Shown here: piece by piece, positions 56,424 to 64,000 of the stretch | How the letters are laid out: each line of letters begins with the position of its first letter | Numbering within the stretch: the stretch's first letter is position 1 | Assembly (NCBI RefSeq): GCF_026914185.1 | Contig: NC_070564.1 | Span: forward strand, 868,001 to 932,000 | Origin: Puccinia triticina | Lineage: Eukaryota > Basidiomycota > Pucciniomycetes > Pucciniales > Pucciniaceae | Direction: 5' to 3' | DNA: 64,000 bases | Notes under the pieces: generated by a model | Told to the model about the DNA's origin: nothing | Databases searched by the model: none | Seen by the model: the letters and a program-made list of their open reading frames with translations, nothing else | Made by a program: the position numbers and the translations under genes

Positions 56424-59300
56424 CCACAGATTACCCTCCTCTCGTCAGTTCCACAAACGGGCGGGGCAGGAAGTACCCCCGCCGTGTACGGGACATATGT
56501 GCCGTAAATGTGGAGGGTTGCAAAAGTTTATAGTGGTGGGTATTTAATAGAATTTTGCAACTCATAGTTATATTTTTGACGTATGTAAACAAAAGGTATG
56601 CAAATAATAGCATGTAAATATGACTCATGCATACCTGTAAATGATTTTCACAAACCATACCTTGCAAGTCCTTCATTGAAAGGTTGTTGAAACGTATAAG
56701 ATGGGGTAAAAGTATAAATTCACAAACTATGGACTTGCAAGTCGTTATGTTATGTGAAAAAACATTTTCAAATTTACGTTTGAAATATATGGGATATAGT
56801 TTTACACTACATTGGCAGATTATTTGCAATCAATCAAACAATGAAAATCACATCACAACAACATTCAACAAATGACATCAGCAAGAGACCAATATCATGC
56901 ACCCTTGTCAAGACTTCCTATCCCAAGTCATCATTCTCCCACTCCTCACCAACCCCCCATTCATGCAAACTCAACACAATGTCAGAATCCACACTCACCT
57001 CCATGACGGATCCAACAGATTCAAGAGAAACACATCCCATGACAAAGATGGACCAAGGAAGCACTAGCCCTCCTCAACCATTGTTCATCCCACCATCTAG
57101 CCCCATCATTGGTTCCCTACCTCTGTCAAATCCCATCAGTCCCAGCGCCGTCCCTCCGCCAATTCCCAACTGTTGCACCTTAGCCGACCTACTCATCCCA
57201 CCAATCAGCCGAAATCCTTCGCAAAGCTCAGTCTCTGATTGCAAGCCAGCCAGCATCATCAAATCAACTCCTTCCGGCAGCATGAAAGACGCGGAGCCTT
57301 CAAAGAAGAAGAAGTTCCCCAAGCCATTGAAAACTAACCTGAAACTCAAGCCAAGGCCGCCGTCTTCTCCACGCTTGAGGAAGGATCGTACCGCGCACAA
57401 TGATGATAGTGATTACGAAGTACCTGAAGTAATGCCACCCAACCCCTTGGATGATACTTCTTCTGACGACGCTGATGATGAAAGTGCCAATTTTGCTGAG
57501 AGTGATGCACCCAAGACCGACAATGACATAGAATTCAATCAAATCCCAACAAGAAGAAGAAACAAACTTCCCGGAGTTATTGACAGCGACAACGGATTCA
57601 ACTCTGACAATGCTGATGCTGATGGCTCCGACTCGAACCCCAATAATCCTGATTCCAACTCTGGCTCTGACACCAGTGATGCTGATCCAAAACCTCGAAG
57701 GCAATCAAAGGACAAGGAGTGGTTCCTTCCTGAGATGAACAAAAAACACAAAACGTACATTGATCATGGGTGTAGCCTTGACAAGGAAGGCTACCCAATT
57801 TACCCAAACGGAAGGTCAACTTTTGTCCGATTGCCTGGTGAACAAGTCACCAACTTTGGTACTGTGGCTTATACAAAGACCAGCTCGGTCAATTTCCGCC
57901 GCGATCGGACCTGGAAGGTCACTCGCTACTTCTGCCTTGGAGCACTCGTCTGCAACAACCCATCGTGCAATTGGGTAGGAAACCCTCCGACTGGTAAGGC
58001 AGGAAAAGAAAGATTGAAGTGAGTTGCAAATTTCATTTACAACTCATATTGTGCGCAAAACTTTCTTACAACCCATACTAACCAGATTCCAACAATCCAT
58101 GTGAATCAGGAAATTGAAGTGCAAAGGCCTGGCAGGCAAGTGTAAGGGCACTGTTACCCATAAAAGATGCCCTCATGACAATGTAGCAATCCGATTTGAT
58201 CAACACTTACCGACCGGCTGGGGGCTCCTTTGGCACAAAGGCACACATCCTCATCCTTGGCCTCAAGCTAAAAAGCCCGACCGCATCGCAAAGGAGGAGC
58301 TGAAAGCGCAAATCAAGAAGAATCCAAAGGCTGGGGCCCTTCAGCTTAAGGTAACAAACATTTCCCTATTCTCACATATCATTCAATATTATTTACAAAG
58401 CATTCTTTTTGTGTTTGTTTGTAGATGGGAAAGGGGACAGATCCTAACGCCGGTTTTGATAGTGTGGTATTGTTACATCCAGCTTACATCAACAAAGACC
58501 GATTGGCATATTACCGCCAATGCATTCTAGTCAAATTGAACTTAATACCAGACAAACTCAGAGGCGGTGTTGGAGATAAATTCATCTTAGATATGTTTGG
58601 ATGGGCCGTGTAAGTCATTTTGCTTGCTTCACGTTTTTGTTTGTGAAATATCAGCTCATATTATCACCTTCTGCAGACGGGGAATGTGGATAATATCAGC
58701 GTCATTCCTGCCAATGTCCGAGCATTTCACTTTCCAAACCAAGTGGATGTCCGATCGTTTACTTTCTCGCGATAGGCAAAATCAGGTCTACAGTGGCGGG
58801 CTTATATTGGACGTGACTTACCAATACTTCAAGACCAGATACTTGCCAACTACATCAATGTTTTGTGAAGAGCTTGAAAGATGGATTCCAATTCAGCTTA
58901 CTTGGATGCAAGGCCTCAGCAAAGAATACTACAAGATTCACTTTGCAACACTCTTCAGGCAGTTTTTGGCGCCTTCAATCACTCCTGCCAAACGTGATAC
59001 CCTTGTCCGCCAAGTGGTTGACTTCTCAGCTGTTCAAGTTGAAGGTTTTGTGTCCGCTTACCTGGAGGTATTTCGTCAGGGTACTCGCAAGGAAGTCAGA
59101 GGTATGTTGAAAGGATGCCGTGAACATTTCCGGCAATCCATAACTCGGGTAAAGCACAATAGGGCACTCATAACCGTTGACCAGGAGGTGAGTTTGAATT
59201 TTTTTTCTATGTGAATTGAGATGGTTTGCAAAACTCGTCCACAACTGTTGCAAAATTGTTTCACAACAGTTGTAAAATTTTGGCGGCTAAATTTTACATA

Positions 59301-60207
59301 CAGTTGCGCAAGGCATCCTACCGTACAAGAAATACCCCCGGGGGACCCCCGTCCGGAATTTCAGGGTCTGAGTTTTTAATTTTTCCCGGTATTAATGACC
59401 GGTCATCAAGAGGTTTTATCCTCTTTGTGGCCGGCTGACCGGTCATCAAGAGGTTTTACCCTCTTTGATGACCGGCTGACCGGTCATCAAGAGGTTGTAT
59501 CCTCTTTGATGGCCGGTCAGCCGGCCACCAAAGAGGATAAAACCTCTTGATGACCGGTCAGCTGGCCATTGAGAGGGGTTGTATCTCCGTCAATGACCGG
59601 TCAGCCGGCCATCGAGAGGGGTTATATCCCTGTCAATGACCAGTCACAGCCGGCCATCGAGAGGGGTTATATCCCTGTCAATGACCGGTCACAGCCGGCC
59701 ATCGAGAGGGGTTGTATCCCTGTCAATGACCGGTCACAGACGGCCATTGGGAGGGGTTGTATCCCTGTCGATGACCGCTCAGCTGGCCATTGAAGAGGAT
59801 AAACCCTCTTGATGACCGGTCAGCCGGTCATCAAGAGGTTGTATCCTTGCCTCTGCGATGACCGGCTGACCGGTCATCACCGGGATCAGAGGTCCTCCAA
59901 TGGTCTAATCTATGGTATTACAGGTGTAACACATACATACATATGGCTTTAGCATATGTAAGCCCATAAATATGGCTTTACAGTATGTATTTGGGCCAGT
60001 GTCCGTAATGTGAGCCCCCCCCCAAAAAAAAAAAAAATTGGCTGGTCAGAAACCTTAGCCCTCATAGAACTGGAATCTACAACCTCCAAAGAGCTCAAAA
60101 ATGTCATTTAAATGACATAATGCTCATATGCGGAGTCGTAGATCCGACCCGCGTTTGAAATGTCTTGTTGCGGGCAAGGCTGTACGGTAGGATGCCTTGC
60201 GCAACTG
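59301..60207. mobile_element. Mariner-like MITE with TA duplication, inside a transposase intron
   Basis: A perfect 27-bp terminal inverted repeat (CAGTTGCGCAAGGCATCCTA... at both ends) spans 59301-59327 and 60181-60207. TA flanks each end, as in Tc1/mariner elements. It has no transposase ORF and the middle is almost entirely a hairpin array. It lies between the donor at 59188 and the acceptor at 60270, enlarging that intron to about 1.1 kb. Confidence 0.88.
59387..59883. repeat. Hairpin array of GATGACCGGTCAGCCGG units
   Basis: About fifteen imperfect units. Each contains GACCGGTCA and its near-complement around a short centre, separated by AAGAGGTTTTATCCTCTTT- or GAGAGGGGTTGTATCCCTGTC-type spacers. 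Several units are in opposite orientation. It is the same unit as at 25495-25650. Confidence 0.9.
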
Positions 60208-61403
60208 TACTATGTTGACTTGAGCACAAAGCGTTGACATTTTTCTTTCTTATGTCCACTGCTCACTTAGGAACCTTTCCGAAAGGCATGTATGGGTCTC
60301 CTAGACCCTGCCGAGCCAAATGGCCAAACCCATGAACAGAAAGTGGACTATATTTGGTGACGTTATCCAAAGTTTCAAAAGTGGCTCAATTGGTGGACCG
60401 TTTCTGATATCAAGGCCCTTCTTTTTCCATCACAAGAAGCACGAATTGAGGACACTCCTGATGGACCTGATGGACTCCCTGACACAACAAATGCCCAGGA
60501 GAGCTTGCATCGGACTTATTATTGTCTGAGGTAATATATTTTCTTGCAAAACATGCTGTTTACTTGCTTTAACTTGACTGACAATACTGCCTACCGCTGT
60601 CCATCCTTTAGTGAGGGAAGACAATGCCTGATGGTCGGAATGATAGATCTCTTCACATTTGTCGACATGCTGGAGAAAGACTGGAAAGCACTGATAGATG
60701 GAGTTCAAATCAAATACGGGGACAAAAACTGAAAAGACATTGGAACCACCTTGGGGCTGGGCAAGAAGCAAAAGAGAGGTCAAGCAAAATTTGTAAACAA
60801 CAGAAGGCCTCCCGATACTACTGACGAACTGGTTGAAAAGAAACTAGGAAGACCTTCAAAATCAACAAACTTCAACAAAAACATCTGGTCAGCCTACCCT
60901 TCCTACCGCGCCAGCCAGAGTAATGCCAAGCAAGCCAACCGCTGCTGGCTAGCCGCCGCCTTGGAATCACTTTACGCTATCTTCAGCCCATTATGGCTTT
61001 GTGGCATCAGTGGCAAGGGCAACAATCTCTTCACCCACCTTACCCATCATTTTAATTGTCAATCCACTGCTGAATTAAGTTCTAGCCCAACTATCTGATC
61101 CACTCTCAGTCGTGGTAAATACTCAATCTTCGAAGTGGTGAGGCAATTGTATCCTGGCGAATTTATTCCTGGATGTTTTGCCTCATGTGATCAATTCTTG
61201 GAGGTATCTTTGGATCCCAAGCTCCACAGGAACCCAGACTACAAACGGCTCTTTTCAATCAACAAGAAACGCGCGTTTACCTGCGAATTACATCCCGAGA
61301 GACTTCAATCCCACCCCGATTGAGCAAACTGAACATACCATGTGCTGGCTGTCAAGCCGCATATGTTCCGCAAAAACAGCATTCCTTACTCGGATGTTTC
61401 CAA

Positions 61404-61734
61404 CAACGGTGGGCCGCTACGCTACATTTAGTCAGTAGTTCAGCGCAGCGTAGCGGATCTAAACTACCAATGAGGGGGTTTTCTGTTAGCGGGCAGTGAT
61501 TGCCCGCTACCGCTAACAGGCCCCCCTTGAAACTACAGGGCCTCTATCGCCGCTATCAGCGCTAGCAGTGCTATTCAACCGCTAAAAAAGCTGATAGCGC
61601 TGTTAGCGCCCGTTAGTGTAGCGTAGCGGCCCGTAGCGGGCGCTACAGCTAACGGCACTGTGTCAGGAACTACACCACGCTAAACTAGCGGATAGCGCAT
61701 GCTACGGATAGTTTAGCGTAGCGGCCCACCGTTG
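61404..61734. repeat. TIR element, TAGCGTAGC family, inside the peptidase frame
   Basis: CAACGGTGGGCCGCTACGCT and its complement form the ends. TTTCCAA is repeated directly outside (61397-61403, 61735-61741). Removing the element and one duplicate restores the flanking reading frame. Confidence 0.88.
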
Positions 61735-62084
61735 TTTCCAAGCTAGTTGAAACTTGGCAATCAACCGGGTTGGTGACAGTATCGGGACTTGTGTGCAAAG
61801 AATGCACTAAAAACGAGCTCTCTCCAAAACCAAAGCCAAAGAAGAAAGCAAAACTTGCAAAGGTTTTGTCCGATATTGCAATCTTGCATAACCATACTAT
61901 GTCTTCTCACTACATTGTTGACCGATTGAAGCTCACGTTCACCAAAGATTCTCCTCCTCCTCTTCATCTCAACTTCCATCTGGAGTTCACTGGCGCCTCA
62001 AGCAACACTGAGCGGGATGAATTCATGGATACAACGATTGAAGATACCGTCAAAGACAATGAATCCGTCAATCAATCCTTCCAT

Positions 62085-62305
62085 GCGGATGAATCCCTCA
62101 ACACCGATCAATCCCTCATCGCCAACCAATCCCTTAACGCCAATGAATCTCTCAATGTCGATCAATCCTTTGCAGATGAATCCCTCAACGCCAATCAATC
62201 CCTCATCGCCAACCAATCCCTCAATGCCAATCAATCTCTCAACGACAATCAATCCCTCAACGCCAATCTATCCCTGAATCCTGATCAATCCCTCAATGTC
62301 AATCT
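62085..62305 (+). repeat. 18-bp coding repeat (NQSL)
   Basis: About twelve units of AACGCCAATCAATCCCTC-like sequence encode N-A-N-Q-S-L with N/D/E/T variation, at the C-terminus of the peptidase frame. Confidence 0.85.
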
Positions 62306-62453
62306 ACAAGAAGATCCACTCGTCTTTGAACAATTGTTTTCCCTTCCCCAAGCAACACCCACAGCGCAGAATGAGCCCAAAAAAGCTTCTTCCACATCGA
62401 TTCGATTGAAGGTCATCCCCCCAACCCGACGCTCTGCCAGGAAGAAAAAATGA

Positions 62454-62976
62454 TCTGTTTTTTTGTTTCCTTCCATGCAAGTTGCATGTGTTTTACCTGT
62501 TTACCCCTACTTTCCTTTGCCTATATCGGTGTTTTATTGCTGGTGCTTTCTTTTTTTTCTCCTGATGACAGAAATACAAGAATAGCTTGTCTCTCCCGTT
62601 TTTTGTGATGAGGTTTGCAAAGTAAGATTTGCAAAATTTTACTTCTGTTATTTGTGGCCCAATTTTGCACAACATATTTTGCAACACATAATGAGTTGCA
62701 CGGAGAAAGCTTGCAAAATTCTAAATGTTTACCCCGAACTGTTGTTTTGCAAGATAAATTTCTTGCGCGCCACATGGTGCGCAGACAATGGTGTGCAAAA
62801 TTCTTCTCCGGGGCAGCCGGGTTGCAATTTGCATACTTTCCCTTTTGCGGCCCTCTTTTTTGGGGTATGGTTTGCAAATTTCTACTTTTGGTTACACTTT
62901 ATATATTTTTACGGACCATTGCGTTTACAAGCCTTATGTGTTGTAAAATATGGTTTGTAAAATTGTAGCAACCCCT
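62454..62976. other. Right end of the MULE-like element
   Basis: Non-coding. Rich in TTTGCAAA, TTTTGCAACAC and TGCAAAATT words that recur on the left side (56510-56700). Confidence 0.5.
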
Positions 62977-64000
62977 TCAATAAAGTGACCAGCGCATCGA
63001 CATTGGTCTGTCCAGTGGAGGCCCTACTATCACCTGTGCACAACTTATCGAAGCTCGTGGTTGATCAATCTCCTCAAAATCCAATACGCAGTCATCTTCC
63101 TCTTCTCCACAATGCATAGGACGCAAACTTGAGAGTCTTACTCACTCGTAGGAAAATGTCGCGGCAGTATGATTCTTCCATTTCCGTGGGCTCGGGAACG
63201 GCTACTCCAGCTCCGCAGGGGTCCGTCGTTCTCAGCCCCTTGGGTACCCATTGTGATGCCTCTTTGACAGAAGCAGCCGAATGTATAAAAATACTCGACA
63301 TGTTTGCTATGGTTTGCGCTCACTATTCGCCGACCAATCCAACCGAGCTGTTCAATCGCCATTGGGAAAACCTCACCGCTGATGGTATTCGGCCCGATCC
63401 GTACAATCCAAAATCAAGATGATTGACACCACTAGAGCGACGAAGCCTTGGGTTGCTCAAACTTGAAAAGGTCGCGGTCATGGATTCAACAATCGAAGCG
63501 GTTGGCTTCCTGCAAGTTACCCCTGACGAACGTCTAACGATGGGTCGATTATCACAAAGATTGACATAAAAACAAATCAACCAAAGCCAGCACCACGGCC
63601 AAAAAGACCTTCAATGTCACACCCAACTGGCCATCCCCTTCCTCTCGAGCTTATTCGTGAGACGTAATAAAAGCCTGTCATGTCAATTCTGCTTGTTAAT
63701 CACTGTGCAATGTTCTTAGATAGTAAGAAATTATGATCACAACCATCCTCAACCATCCTGAGCAAATTGCCAAGTCTGAAACGGAGAGTTGTGATAGATG
63801 AGAGGGTTCAAAGCCAAGAAGCTAATTTGTTGGCAATGGAAATATTGCGGGGACGCTTTCAATTCAGTTGTTTTGACCCTCCTGCAAGGCCACACATTTG
63901 TAGACCAAAAGATAAGAATACACAGCAAGCTCCTTTCCCAATGGCTGTCTGAACCCTGAACCATCCCCCCCCCCCCCCCCAGTTCTTTGACCCAGGCTCT
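62977..64000. other. Right edge of the window; one small ORF of unknown status
   Basis: 63156-63422 (+) encodes 88 residues beginning MSRQYDSSISVGSGTATPAP and ending in DMFAMVCAHYSPTNPTELFN followed by RHWENLTADG. The latter faintly resembles a segment of Helitron/PIF1-type helicases, too weakly to claim. The rest is unremarkable except a C-run near 63965-63981. Confidence 0.25.

Larger units (their letters stand above)
55169..56488 (+). repeat. Repeat A, copy 2, with two nested solo LTRs
   Basis: Repeat pieces 55169-55298, 56181-56222 and 56429-56488 rebuild the uninterrupted copy at 7231-7460. The interruptions are a gypsy solo LTR and a copia-like solo LTR, each with its target duplication. 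Confidence 0.9.
56841..60530 (+). pseudogene. GCM-finger MULE-like transposase
   Basis: Exons 56841-58018, 58110-58350, 58425-58609, 58677-59187 and 60271-60530 join in frame; ATG 56979 is an alternative start. The N-terminal ~290 residues are acidic and disordered. The zinc finger resembles the GCM/WRKY-GCM1 class: CLGALVCNNPSC, later CKGLAGKCKG, HKRCPH and KGTHPHPWP, matching GCM's CLGVVVC and GEHDHPKP. The transposase core follows: LILDVTYQYFKTRYLPTTS (first Asp region), LSKEYYKIHFATLF, RQVVDFSAVQVEGFVSAY (second Asp region) and CREHFRQSITRVK. The last exon has NWWTVSDIKALLFPS and LPDTTNAQESLHRTYY. A TGA at 60358 interrupts it. Catalytic residues are assigned by pattern, not structure. Confidence 0.7.
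60612..62453 (+). pseudogene. Ubiquitin-hydrolase-like peptidase part of the transposon
   Basis: The frame continues from the transposase (SEGRQCLMVGMIDLFTFVD). NRCWLAAALESLYAIFSPLW at about 60940 resembles the catalytic Cys box of ubiquitin-specific proteases (N-x-C-W-L). VRQLYPGEFIPGC and a broken zinc-ribbon-like pair (PCAGC in another frame near 61339, VCKEC at 61791) follow, then PPLHLNFHLEF (about 61960), comparable to the His-box strand. The tail has about twelve 6-residue NQSL repeats. Stops at 60730, about 61096, 61321 and 61333, a frame change near 61340 and a MITE show decay. The peptidase assignment rests on short motifs. Confidence 0.55.
56513..62976 (+). mobile_element. MULE-like DNA transposon with GCM finger, transposase and peptidase (decayed)
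   Basis: The element encodes, in order on one strand, a GCM-type zinc finger, a DDE-type transposase core and a ubiquitin-hydrolase-like peptidase with a repeat tail. Both ends are rich in TTGCAAA/TTTGCAA words. AGGGTTGCAAAAG near 56512 and the complement of its right end near 62970 (AGCAACCCC) suggest AT-rich terminal inverted repeats. The exact borders and a 9-bp duplication could not be proved. It is interrupted by MITEs at 59301-60207 and 61404-61734 and by stops, so it is inactive. Confidence 0.7.

Noticed and set aside
59387..59883. CRISPR-like array
   Set aside because: Units are palindromic, in both orientations, without unique spacers, within a TIR element of a eukaryotic genome.
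63156..63422. Helitron helicase remnant
   Set aside because: Only a ~30-residue faint resemblance and no flanking Rep/helicase motifs, too weak to claim.

Overview
This window looks like nuclear DNA of a basidiomycete fungus, most likely a rust (Pucciniales). That is an inference from short-intron genes with GT-AG junctions, Ty3/gypsy elements, a GCM-finger MULE-like transposon, and conserved fungal proteins (EF-hand MscS channels, Cdc48, a polyprenyl-diphosphate synthase fragment). No species marker is visible. I see no tRNA gene, rRNA gene, operon or CRISPR. Most of the window is nested transposable-element DNA with a few host genes between.

Layout. 1-2368 holds the 3' part of an EF-hand MscS-type mechanosensitive channel gene. 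2369-14140 is repeat DNA: MITEs, an LTR-like block, and a 3.57-kb non-autonomous Helitron (7966-11530) carrying a broken polyprenyl-diphosphate synthase (COQ1-like) fragment. 14824-18727 is the complete tandem paralogue of the channel gene (18 exons, 869 codons, in frame throughout). 19795-22685, minus strand, encodes a secreted or membrane-anchored EGF/furin-like cysteine-rich receptor-type protein in 4 exons. 24164-26548 contains a TIR element and a long foldback element.

26549-36448 is a full-length 9.9-kb gypsy element with a 4-bp target duplication. Its gag-pol is broken by stops and frameshifts. Between integrase and 3' LTR it carries an unexpected minus-strand gene with a Zn2Cys6 cysteine pattern, a predicted intron, and a TATA-like box at the LTR edge. 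36691-42264 is a second, internally deleted gypsy whose primer-binding site is followed by an unusually long tRNA-Tyr-like complement. 43453-44172 is a degraded CDC48 fragment. 45471-46127 encodes a small secreted-looking protein with four 17-residue repeats, an effector-type candidate.

47441-56488 is a mosaic in which several insertions can be dated relative to each other, because empty copies of the target repeats lie in the same window: a PIF/Harbinger-like MITE, a second Helitron (50251-53345) inside a MITE, and a gypsy solo LTR plus a copia-like solo LTR inside another repeat. 56513-62976 is a decaying MULE-like element joining a GCM-type zinc finger, a DDE-type transposase and a ubiquitin-hydrolase-like peptidase. 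It is itself interrupted by a mariner-like MITE full of hairpin repeats and by a second MITE.

The strongest lead is the Helitron family, which has shared ends, different cargo and captured host sequence. Next are the antisense zinc-cluster gene in the gypsy element and the GCM-transposase-peptidase element. Stops and Arg-to-Gln changes in several elements look like CpG decay.
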